This document shows, piece by piece, positions 1-6,616 of a stretch of 8,589 nt of DNA. The position numbers and the translations under genes were made by a program. The DNA comes from an uncultured Acidobacteriota bacterium (GTDB lineage: Bacteria > Acidobacteriota > Terriglobia > Terriglobales > Acidobacteriaceae), in the NCBI GenBank assembly GCA_903932385.1, contig CAIZGA010000083.1:1-8589 (forward strand), read 5' to 3'. Within the stretch, counting starts at the first letter, position 1. Each line of letters starts with the position of its first letter. The notes beneath the pieces were generated by a model that was not told the origin of the DNA, did not search any database, and saw nothing but the letters and a program-made list of their open reading frames with translations.

Positions 1-2
1 AT

Positions 3-125
3 ATTTGGTCTGGTCTGGGAAGCACGACGGCCCCGAGCGGTATCACAGGTATCGCCAACCCGAACGGCGGCGCGAAGGGTGTGGACAACATGGTCTTCAC
101 TTCGCTGCGTTACTACTTGCCGTAA
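3..125 (+). CDS. 3' end of a probable outer-membrane beta-barrel protein (partial)
   Basis: Only the last 40 codons and a TAA stop are present; the start lies left of the window. The reading frame is clean and ends in VFTSLRYYLP. The alternation of hydrophobic and polar residues, with an aromatic-rich final stretch, is what the closing strand of an outer-membrane beta-barrel looks like. Before it comes a Gly/Asn/Thr/Pro-rich segment (about residues 4-30 of the visible part) that would suit a surface loop or turn. A rho-independent terminator follows 24 nt after the stop, which supports this being a true gene end. The exact family (porin, OprO/OprP-like, other) cannot be decided from 40 residues. 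The beta-barrel call is inference from pattern alone. Confidence 0.55.
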   Translation: MWSGLGSTTAPSGITGIANPNGGAKGVDNMVFTSLRYYLP

Positions 126-149
126 GCAACCTTTTGCCTGAACAATTTC

Positions 150-181
150 AGAAGGCGCCTGATATGGGCGCCTTTTGTTTT
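150..181 (+). terminator. Rho-independent terminator after the leftmost gene
   Basis: A perfect 8-bp stem, AAGGCGCC (152-159) with GGCGCCTT (167-174), closes a 7-nt loop. It runs directly into a T-rich tract (TTGTTTT, 175-181). The GC-rich core, short loop and U-tract are the classic intrinsic terminator. It sits 24 nt after the TAA at 123-125 and 53 nt before the receptor start at 235, so it should separate the leftmost gene from the receptor gene. The A tract on the left side of the stem is short, so efficient action on the opposite strand is less likely. Confidence 0.9.
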
Positions 182-234
182 GCGGCAAATGTCCGTATCG
201 CTATGGGTGCGATTCACGGTAGGCTGAAGAGGAA

Positions 235-2304
235 ATGAATCGCCCTGGAATAATTGTCGGATCCACTTTATGGATGATGTTGTGTGCGCTGCCGCTAAGT
301 GCGCAGACGCAGCCTGCAACGCCCTCGCCGAATGCTGCCGCGCCGAGTACAGTCGTGTCGCATCCTGTGCAACAGGTTACGGTGACGGCCTATCGTATCC
401 CGACGCCGATTGAAGCAACAGCCTCCAGCACAAGCGTTTTGAGCCATGATGATCTACAGACAATGCCTTCGCCAGCGCTGGACGACCAGCTACGGCAGTT
501 GGCAGGCGTGGAACTGTATCGCCGCACTAGTTCGCTGGTGGCGAACCCGACGACGCAGGGCATCTCGTTGCGCGGGTTAGGCTCCACGGCAGCCAGCCGC
601 ACGCTGGTGTTGAGCGATGGCGTGCCGGTGCTGGATCCCTTTGCGGGGCATGTTCACTGGACCGAATTCCCCACGCTGAGTGTGAATTCGGTGGAACTGG
701 TGCGCGGCGCGGCTTCGGACTTGTATGGCGCCAACGCGCTAAGCGGCGTGATTCACATCCTGCGGCCAGAGCCGGGACCGCGAGATTTTCAGGCCGAGTC
801 GAGCGGCGGCAGTGAAGGCACACGCGAGGGAAGCCTGCTGGGTACCGACTCGCACGGCCGACTGGCGGTACTGGCTGGCGCGCACTGGCTCATCACCGAT
901 GGCTACACACTGGTGGCACCGAACCTGCGCGGGCCAGTAGACAAGCCATCCAACCTGCACAGTGAATTTGCAGACACGGACTTACGCTACAAGCTGAGCG
1001 CGACAGCGACTGTCTTTTTGCGCGGCACCGTGATGAACGAAGCGCGCGGCAACGGAACTCTGCTGCAGAACAATGCCACGCGGCTGTGGAGATATGCCGG
1101 TGGCGGCGATTGGAAGACTCCTGCAGGCAACTGGCAGATGCGTCTTTTTGGCAGTCGCGAAGGCTATCGGCAAAGTTTTTCATCTATCAACACGGCGCGC
1201 ACAGTGGAGAACCTGACGCGACAGGAACGGACTCCGGCGGAGGAACTGGGCGGATCGCTGTTGTGGTCGCGCGCAATTGGCACGCACCTGGTACTTCTGG
1301 CGGGCAGCGATGTGCATGATGTTCGCGCCACCGATCTTGAGACGGCCATCAGTGCGGGATTGCCGACTGGCTACACGGATACGACGGCGCGGCAACGTCA
1401 GACCGGCGTGTTTGTGGAGGCGCTGTACAACCGCGGAGCATGGACGGCATCTGCTTCGGTGCGTGGCGACCATGCGGCTACGTTCGATGGAGATGAAAAA
1501 GCAGCGGGCTCGCAGACCGGTGCGGGTGTTTATCCAAACACGGCGGAAAATGTTGCCGACCCAAAACTGGGTCTGGTGCGCCGCGTGGGGTCGCATGTGG
1601 AATTGAGTGCATCAGCAGGGCGTGGCTTCCGCGTGCCGACGTTGAACGAACTCTATCGAACAGGGCAGGTGGGGCAAATCATCACACTGCCGAATGCGTC
1701 GTTAGGTCCGGAGCGTGCAACCAGTGCGGAGGCCGGGGCGCAAGTGGAGGCGATGCCGTGGAATTCTCGGCTGCATGGCAGCTATTTCTGGACCGAGGTC
1801 AACAATCCAATTATTGCCGTGACGCAGTCAGCGACGGTGAATCTGCGCGAAAATCTTGGCCAGATTCGCAGCCGCGGCATTGCACTCGATTGGAAGACAG
1901 AGCCGCGGCGTTGGGTTTCGCTGAACGGGAGCTATCAGTATGCCAATGCGTCGGTAACACGCGGTGCGAGCGATGTAGGCAACTGGATCCCCGAGGTGGC
2001 GCACAACATGGCGACGGCACAGTTGGACCTGCGACGCAGCCACTGGGGCGTACTACATGCCACCGGGCGAGTGAGCGGCCACATGTATGACGATGACCTG
2101 AACCAGTATCGGCTGAGCGGATATTTTCAGTTGGATATGACGGCATCGCGCGATTTCGGCCGTCATGCGGAATTCACAGCAGGCCTGATGAATGCACTCA
2201 ACCGCAGCATACAGGCGGGTCGTACGCCGGTGCTGACGCTGGCCTCTCCGCTGACCTTCACCGCCGGTCTGCAGTGGAAGCTGCATCCGGCGGCAAAGAA
2301 CTAG
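235..2304 (+). CDS. TonB-dependent outer membrane receptor (BtuB/siderophore-receptor type)
   Basis: This 689-residue protein is a TonB-dependent active transporter of the outer membrane. Residues 1-23 form a Sec signal peptide (hydrophobic core, then LPLSA before QTQP). A TonB-box-like QQVTVTA lies at about 46-52. The plug domain spans about 58-175 and carries typical segments: ISLRGLGS (110-117), LVLSDGVPV (124-132) and VELVRGAASDLYGANALSG (153-171). The 22-strand barrel fills the rest, with the conserved RGFRVPTLNELYR at 463-475 followed by a SLGPERATSAEAG segment, as in BtuB and siderophore receptors. There is no N-terminal carboxypeptidase-like domain and no FecA-type signalling domain. 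The substrate is unknown; cobalamin, a ferric chelate or another metal chelate are all possible. The Shine-Dalgarno candidate GAGG (229-232) sits only 2 nt from the ATG, which is unusually tight. The next in-frame ATGs (274, 277) would destroy the signal peptide, so 235 is kept. The gene converges with the leftward receptor gene, 14 nt away. Confidence 0.93.
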   Translation: MNRPGIIVGSTLWMMLCALPLSAQTQPATPSPNAAAPSTVVSHPVQQVTVTAYRIPTPIEATASSTSVLSHDDLQTMPSPALDDQLRQLAGVELYRRTSSLVANPTTQGISLRGLGSTAASRTLVLSDGVPVLDPFAGHVHWTEFPTLSVNSVELVRGAASDLYGANALSGVIHILRPEPGPRDFQAESSGGSEGTREGSLLGTDSHGRLAVLAGAHWLITDGYTLVAPNLRGPVDKPSNLHSEFADTDLRYKLSATATVFLRGTVMNEARGNGTLLQNNATRLWRYAGGGDWKTPAGNWQMRLFGSREGYRQSFSSINTARTVENLTRQERTPAEELGGSLLWSRAIGTHLVLLAGSDVHDVRATDLETAISAGLPTGYTDTTARQRQTGVFVEALYNRGAWTASASVRGDHAATFDGDEKAAGSQTGAGVYPNTAENVADPKLGLVRRVGSHVELSASAGRGFRVPTLNELYRTGQVGQIITLPNASLGPERATSAEAGAQVEAMPWNSRLHGSYFWTEVNNPIIAVTQSATVNLRENLGQIRSRGIALDWKTEPRRWVSLNGSYQYANASVTRGASDVGNWIPEVAHNMATAQLDLRRSHWGVLHATGRVSGHMYDDDLNQYRLSGYFQLDMTASRDFGRHAEFTAGLMNALNRSIQAGRTPVLTLASPLTFTAGLQWKLHPAAKN

Positions 2305-2318
2305 TCAAAATGTTTTGG

Positions 2319-4958
2319 TTAAAAGTGAACACCCATCTGCAGAGTGATTGATCGTGGCGTGACGTAGTGCGTTCCGCTGAAGGTGGAGAGGAAGTTGTAT
2401 AGCGCATACTTGTTCGCCAGGTTGATGGCCGTCAACTGCAGGCTGATTTTATATTTGCCGCCATGCAACAAATCATCATCGCCAATGGAAGTGTCGAAGA
2501 GACTGCGCGGTGCAATGCGCGGTGGATTATGATCGTCATTCTCCGTGCCGGGTGCAGGAACCTTGATCAGCGACGAACCGAATTGTGATGCGAGGCAGAC
2601 CGATGGCAACGCCTGGGTAGTCGTGGCGTGGACGCCGTTGCAGGTGAAGCCGGCCTGGAATTCCTCGTCGGCGGTAAGAGCATAGCCAAGGGAGTCTTGC
2701 ATCTGAACGGCAGGCTGACCGCCAAGCGTGGTGGATTGCGGGCAGTCATTGAATGCAGATACACCATAACAAGGAGAATTTCCGGCAACCTGACCACTGT
2801 CAGCACGCCAGTCAAAACCAACCCAGGGTCCATGCTTGGGGAACTGATACTGCACGTGCGTGGTCTGGTTAAACTTTTCGTCGTGGTCGATGCGGAAGGG
2901 CGTGCCTGCTTTGCCCACTGTTGCGCCAGCTCCGCCAATCTGCGGTGGGAAGAACCGCGCAGCGACGGAAGACATTACGACCATGGCGCTGATGCCGTGG
3001 TGTTCCGGCATGCTGCCACGCAATGCCCATCCCGGAATTTTTGAGTTGTGCCATTCAATCGGGAAGGTAATCGGAGTGGACCCCAGAACGCTGAAATCGT
3101 AACCGTTGTGGGTTTCTTTCCAGATGTACTCGCCGCTGGTAACAAAGTAGCGGCTGATGGTCTGCTCAAAGCCGGCATGAAACTCATTGCGCCATCCTGC
3201 GGAAAGCGGGGTGGCCTGATTCGCCGGGGTGGAACAGCTGAGCAACTCATTCGTGACAGGAACTTCGCAACCCAGGCTGGAGAGGATGAGGTTCTCGTTG
3301 AACGGCGTCTCCAGAGTGCGGGCGTAGGAGATTCGCAGCACCGAACTGGTGGGTTTAATGTTGTAGGAAATGCCTAGTCTCGGCTCAGCCTGCCGTGCTG
3401 CGGTGAGACCGTTATAGATGTCTCCGCGTATGCCGAGGTTGAACATCCAGTTGCCCTTGGTGATGGCGTCCTCGACATACAATCCAAGTTCCTTCACATC
3501 GGTGTGGCCATTGAAGTTGTAGTAGGTGCCACCCTGATTCAGGTCGTATGGGGAAAGTACCGGATTGCCCACGGCCAGCGTTGGGCTGATGATGGCGAGT
3601 GAAAACAATTCATTCAGCAGCGTGCTGTTGTAGTTCACACCTGCTTTGATGTTGTGAATGCCGCGCGTGTAGCTGTACTCCGTGTGACCTCCAACATTGG
3701 TCAACGTGCGGTGCTGGCCAATGGTTTCCTGCTGCAGGTCAGGGGCGCCCAAATCGGCATACGGATTATTGCTGGGGTAGTAATGGTAGTCGTCGTGACG
3801 CACGTAGAGTGCCGTGTCCACCACCGAGTAGTTGTTCACGACGCGTGTCCAACTCGGAGAGATATTGAATGTCTGTATCTGCGAACGCTGGTCGGTCTGT
3901 CCTGGAACAGCATGGCCTGCGAGGTTGACGCCGCCGAGATTGAGGTTTTCAAACGCATTCGGCGTCTGGAACCAGGAGCGAGTGAATCCGGTGTTCAACT
4001 GGAAGGAATCTTTGGCATTTTTGACAAAGTCAATGCGATCAAAGAAATTTTCTTCGTTGCCTTTGTCGTGCAGCACCACAAATTCCGGAGGGTCAAGAAA
4101 TCGGCTGCTGTTCAATGCGCTAAGCGAAACGAAGTTGCCAACTTTTTTAGTTCCCACGGCCATATCGCCATCCACTTCTGAACTGCCGAAGCTGCCATAA
4201 GATGTGCTGATGCTGCCGGTGGGATGCAGGGAATTTAGACCGCTGCGCGTGGTGACCTTTACAACCACGCTGGTCTTATCGCCATATTCTGCCGGTGGCG
4301 CACCGGAGATGACTTCCATGGACTGAATGGAACCGGAAGGGATCTGGTTGGAGAAGGTTTTGCTCTGCTGGTCAGTAATGGGCTGACCGTCGATGGAATA
4401 AGAATTTTCAGCATGGTCGCCGAGGCCGTGAATCATGCCGTTGGAATCAGCAGAAACTCCGGGCGTTGACATGGTGACAATGGAACTGACAGCAGAGGAC
4501 ATGCTTTCAAGCGGGATCTTTTCAATCATTTCGCGATCAACATCGGAGTGGAAGGTTGTGTCGCGTTCGGTCAGTTCTGCGCCACTTTCCACCTCCACCG
4601 TAGTGCTGGCAACTGAAACGGTAAGCATTGCGGGTACAGTGATGGCGACCGATGTCTGTACATCCACATCGCTTGTGAAATTCGAGAAGCCCGGCATTTT
4701 AATGCTGAGGCGGTATTTGTTATAGGGCAGATTGGTGAAGATGAATGAGCCGTCAGCGCCGGACTTCACCGTACGGGTGAACTGGCTGATGGAATTCGAC
4801 AAGACAACGGTTGCGCCGGGAACAACGGCCCCGGTTGAATCTGTAACCACACCATGCACCAGGCCAGTAGATGCGGCATAGGCGAACAGAGAAGATGGCG
4901 CCGCAACCAAAATTGCAGCAAGAGTAAAGATGATGGCGCGTCGCACCATGGAATGCAT
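2319..4958 (-). CDS. TonB-dependent receptor with N-terminal carboxypeptidase-regulatory-like domain (Oar-like)
   Basis: This 879-residue outer membrane receptor begins with a signal peptide (about 1-29, ending near FAYA). A carboxypeptidase-regulatory-like beta-sandwich follows at about 32-118 (GVVTDSTGAVVPGATVVL, then GSFIFTNLPYNKYRL). A plug domain lies at about 130-238 (SIDGQPI at 188-194, MEVISGAPPAEYGDK at 214-228). The rest is a barrel ending in LQMGVHF, whose terminal Phe fits Bam recognition. Oar-like receptors of Acidobacteriota are often well over 1,000 residues, so this one is compact. It has exactly six Cys, in three close pairs (564/575, 730/739, 773/788), probably in surface loops. 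The start is well supported: AGGAGGT (4969-4963 on the minus strand) lies 4 nt before the ATG. The small HxH/CxxC membrane-protein gene is 43 nt upstream on the same strand, which suggests an operon. The substrate is unknown. A metal or metal chelate is an inference from the neighbour; peptide or sugar uptake remains possible. Confidence 0.92.
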   Translation of the reverse strand: MHSMVRRAIIFTLAAILVAAPSSLFAYAASTGLVHGVVTDSTGAVVPGATVVLSNSISQFTRTVKSGADGSFIFTNLPYNKYRLSIKMPGFSNFTSDVDVQTSVAITVPAMLTVSVASTTVEVESGAELTERDTTFHSDVDREMIEKIPLESMSSAVSSIVTMSTPGVSADSNGMIHGLGDHAENSYSIDGQPITDQQSKTFSNQIPSGSIQSMEVISGAPPAEYGDKTSVVVKVTTRSGLNSLHPTGSISTSYGSFGSSEVDGDMAVGTKKVGNFVSLSALNSSRFLDPPEFVVLHDKGNEENFFDRIDFVKNAKDSFQLNTGFTRSWFQTPNAFENLNLGGVNLAGHAVPGQTDQRSQIQTFNISPSWTRVVNNYSVVDTALYVRHDDYHYYPSNNPYADLGAPDLQQETIGQHRTLTNVGGHTEYSYTRGIHNIKAGVNYNSTLLNELFSLAIISPTLAVGNPVLSPYDLNQGGTYYNFNGHTDVKELGLYVEDAITKGNWMFNLGIRGDIYNGLTAARQAEPRLGISYNIKPTSSVLRISYARTLETPFNENLILSSLGCEVPVTNELLSCSTPANQATPLSAGWRNEFHAGFEQTISRYFVTSGEYIWKETHNGYDFSVLGSTPITFPIEWHNSKIPGWALRGSMPEHHGISAMVVMSSVAARFFPPQIGGAGATVGKAGTPFRIDHDEKFNQTTHVQYQFPKHGPWVGFDWRADSGQVAGNSPCYGVSAFNDCPQSTTLGGQPAVQMQDSLGYALTADEEFQAGFTCNGVHATTTQALPSVCLASQFGSSLIKVPAPGTENDDHNPPRIAPRSLFDTSIGDDDLLHGGKYKISLQLTAINLANKYALYNFLSTFSGTHYVTPRSITLQMGVHF

Positions 4959-4962
4959 AAAG

Positions 4963-4969
4963 ACCTCCT
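4963..4969 (-). promoter_or_regulatory. Strong Shine-Dalgarno for the Oar-like receptor
   Basis: Read on the minus strand, AGGAGGT lies 4 nt before the ATG at 4958-4956. It is nearly a full match to the anti-Shine-Dalgarno complement, at near-optimal spacing. It decides the start against the second in-frame ATG (4949-4947, Met4). It also implies much stronger translation initiation than the small upstream gene, which has no comparable site. Confidence 0.85.
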
Positions 4970-5001
4970 GTTGATACCAGCTGATGTTGAAGAACCCTGA
5001 A

Positions 5002-5316
5002 TTAAGCGAGGACAGGGTCAGCCGGAGGAGGCCGGTTTACAGGAAGCAGGATGACGTTGTGAGTGGGACGGTCAGCGGTCCAGGGCAGTATGGTCTGGGC
5101 CACAGAAACTTCTGTGCGATGCAGAATGATCTGCGCAGTAGGCTGGACGCTTTGGTGTGCGGAGTAGCAAAGGGCGCAGTCACGGTCACTGTGGCCGACG
5201 GCGTGGGTATGCACCAACTGCGCCGTGCTCAGCAGCAGAAGCATGACAATGCAGACCGCCGCAATTGCGGCAAATCCGCGCTGCCAAAGGCTCCGTGATT
5301 TAAGCCAATCACGCAT
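5002..5316 (-). CDS. Small membrane protein with HxH/CxxC motif, DUF2946-like
   Basis: This 104-residue protein has a basic N-terminus, one strongly hydrophobic segment at about 14-34 (signal anchor or uncleaved signal), then HTHAVGHSDRDCALCYSAH at 36-54. That gives His36, His38, His42, Cys47, Cys50 and His54, a compact set of soft-metal ligands on the presumed periplasmic side. The C-terminus is Pro-rich (NRPPPAD, 94-100). Length, single TM, HxH followed by CxxC and an RPPP tail match my recollection of DUF2946-type proteins, which are often found beside TonB-dependent receptors, including copper-linked ones; I could not run a profile search. It is the first gene of a leftward pair with the Oar-like receptor (43-nt gap). 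A role in periplasmic metal binding or delivery (Cu, Zn, Ni or Fe) is inference. No strong Shine-Dalgarno precedes the ATG, and a TATACT box lies only 13 nt upstream, so translation may be near-leaderless or the start may differ. Confidence 0.75.
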   Translation of the reverse strand: MRDWLKSRSLWQRGFAAIAAVCIVMLLLLSTAQLVHTHAVGHSDRDCALCYSAHQSVQPTAQIILHRTEVSVAQTILPWTADRPTHNVILLPVNRPPPADPVLA

Positions 5317-5463
5317 TACAACTCATCATAGTATAGCTTTTGCGGATGCGGCAAACCGCCCGTCAGGAATTCATCGGATTGTCGGCAAGGCTTCGCTATA
5401 CTGTGTTGACGCCGTGTGGTGGTTGCAGGTCTGCGGTGTGAATGCCAATTGGAGATTCAAACG
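5317..5463. promoter_or_regulatory. Divergent promoter region between the DUF2946-like and UbiA-family genes
   Basis: This 147-nt region separates two genes that point away from each other. It holds two facing copies of GCTATACT: one read leftward (5337-5330) and one read rightward (5395-5402). Each contains TATACT, a 5/6 match to a sigma-70 -10 box. The copies extend into a 13/16 inverted match (arms 5322-5337 and 5395-5410). I could not find a convincing -35 box at 16-18 nt for either one. A small dyad, GCGG-CAAA-CCGC, lies at about 5348-5359 between them. Leftward transcription from the first box would begin about 7 nt before the ATG. Rightward transcription would give a leader of about 55 nt. 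Confidence 0.4.
5451..5455 (+). promoter_or_regulatory. Shine-Dalgarno that sets the UbiA-family start
   Basis: GGAGA lies 8 nt before the ATG at 5464. It favours that start over an in-frame GTG at 5416, which has no ribosome binding site and would add 16 residues with no membrane or motif content. Confidence 0.75.
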
Positions 5464-6489
5464 ATGGCAGCGAAGTCCCCCGGCAAGCACTCCAGCGGAG
5501 AGAAATCCACCGGTACCTTCATGCGCACCGTCCGCGCGCACATCGCCATCGCGCGTCTTGACCACTCCATCAAAAACTTGTTTGTGTTGCCCGGAGTTGT
5601 GGTTCCGCTGAGTGTGCAGCCATCGCTGATGGGGCCGCACCTGGTGTGGACGCTGCTGTTGGCGGCAATCTCCATCACGTTGGTGGCCTGCAGCAATTAC
5701 GTCATCAATGAAGTGCTGGATGCGCCTTTTGACCGACTGCATCCGGTCAAGCGTAACCGGCCGGCCGCGCTGGGCCATGTAAATCTGCCTGTGGCCTACG
5801 CGCAATGGTTGCTGATGATGCTGGTTGGCGTTGCGATTGCCGTGCAGATCTCCAACATGTTTGCCCTGACAGTAACGGTGCTGTGGGTGATGGGATGCCT
5901 GTACAACTTTCCCCCGGTCCGCACCAAAGATGTCCCGTATCTCGACGTGGTGACTGAGTCTGTGAACAACCCGCTGCGCATGTTGCTGGGTTGGTATGCG
6001 GTGACCAGCGTAATTGTGCCGCCGGTTTCACTGCTGGTGGCGTACTGGATGATTGGCTGTTACTTCATGGCGTTGAAACGGTACAGCGAGTTGAGGGAAA
6101 TCGGCGACCGCAAGACCGCTGGCGGCTATCGCGCATCTTTCCGGCATTACACCCCGGAACTGCTGCTGGTGTCGGTGATGTTTTACGCCTCTGCAGCCAT
6201 GCTATTTCTGGGCGCATTCATCATTCGCTATCGCATGGAACTGATTCTCGGGTTCCCGTTGATTGCCTTGACTATGGCCGTGTATATGCAGCTGGCATTC
6301 AAGCAACACAGTGCCGTGCAGAACCCGGAAAAGCTCTACCGCGAGCCAATGTTGATGGCATCCTTTGTGGCGACCGTGGTGGTGATGGGACTGCTGTTGT
6401 TTGTGCGCATGCCGCGGCTGGAGTCAATCTTTACTCCGACGTTGCCGCAGGTGACTGCGCCGGCTAACGCGCCTGTACAAATACCGTAA
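5464..6489 (+). CDS. UbiA-superfamily membrane prenyltransferase, polyprenyl-phosphate phosphoribosyltransferase (DPPR synthase)-like
   Basis: This 341-residue integral membrane protein is predicted to have 8-9 transmembrane helices (roughly 33-50, 57-77, 107-129, 131-148, 178-205, 231-254, 259-279, 298-314). It transfers or accepts a polyprenyl (pyro)phosphate group, as UbiA-family enzymes do with Mg2+. ARLDHSIKNLFVLPG (30-44) resembles the RPxxWxKN segment of decaprenyl-phosphate phosphoribosyltransferases. The first acidic motif is NEVLDAPFD (82-90), followed by RLHPVKRNRP (91-100), a hallmark of that subgroup. The second motif region is YLDVVTESVNNPLR (159-172). KRYSELREIG (205-214) and YTPELLL (229-235) also fit the subgroup. 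The first motif has Glu where UbiA enzymes normally have Asp (NDxxDxxxD), and the second is DxxxE. A role in making a lipid-linked pentose donor for envelope glycans is the best inference; a quinone- or other prenyl-transfer role is less likely. The hydrophilic tails (1-28, 318-341) are Pro/Ala/Lys-rich. No convincing terminator follows. Confidence 0.85.
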   Translation: MAAKSPGKHSSGEKSTGTFMRTVRAHIAIARLDHSIKNLFVLPGVVVPLSVQPSLMGPHLVWTLLLAAISITLVACSNYVINEVLDAPFDRLHPVKRNRPAALGHVNLPVAYAQWLLMMLVGVAIAVQISNMFALTVTVLWVMGCLYNFPPVRTKDVPYLDVVTESVNNPLRMLLGWYAVTSVIVPPVSLLVAYWMIGCYFMALKRYSELREIGDRKTAGGYRASFRHYTPELLLVSVMFYASAAMLFLGAFIIRYRMELILGFPLIALTMAVYMQLAFKQHSAVQNPEKLYREPMLMASFVATVVVMGLLLFVRMPRLESIFTPTLPQVTAPANAPVQIP

Positions 6490-6616
6490 TGCGCGCGATT
6501 TGGAGAATCCGCGAACTCCTAACGGTTAAGACAAAGTTGTTTCCTGTTACGAAATAAAAATTCACAGCGAACTAACTTGTGAAGCGTTGTATGTGTCCGA
6601 CATACTTTCGTTTCTT
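6490..6616 (+). promoter_or_regulatory. Putative promoter and operator-like dyad before the GH92 gene
   Basis: This 127-nt gap is visibly more A/T-rich than its flanks. A weak sigma-70-like promoter can be drawn: TTGTGA (6577-6582), an 18-nt spacer, then CATACT (6601-6606), each a 4/6 match. A perfect 6-bp inverted repeat, GTATGT-gtccg-ACATAC (6589-6605), overlaps the would-be -10, a position where a repressor could act. Transcription would start about 4 nt before the ATG at 6617. No Shine-Dalgarno is visible there, so the transcript may be leaderless. Just after the UbiA stop, GGAG...CTCC (about 6502-6519) makes only a 4-bp stem with no T tract and is not a terminator. All of this is inference from pattern. 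Confidence 0.35.

Noticed and set aside
2305..2318. CAAAA-tg-TTTTG as a bidirectional terminator between the two receptors
   Set aside because: The arms are all A/T apart from one pair and the 2-nt loop is too small to fold stably.
3654..4181. A 175-residue + strand open frame inside the Oar-like receptor
   Set aside because: It lies wholly within the receptor's barrel coding region on the other strand, has no signal or domain, and no Shine-Dalgarno. It is a shadow.
5416..5463. Upstream GTG start that would extend the UbiA-family protein by 16 residues
   Set aside because: No ribosome binding site precedes it, while GGAGA sits 8 nt before the ATG at 5464. The extra residues add no family feature.
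6502..6519. Possible hairpin after the UbiA-family stop
   Set aside because: Only a 4-bp GGAG/CTCC stem with a long loop, and no T tract follows, so it does not qualify as a terminator.
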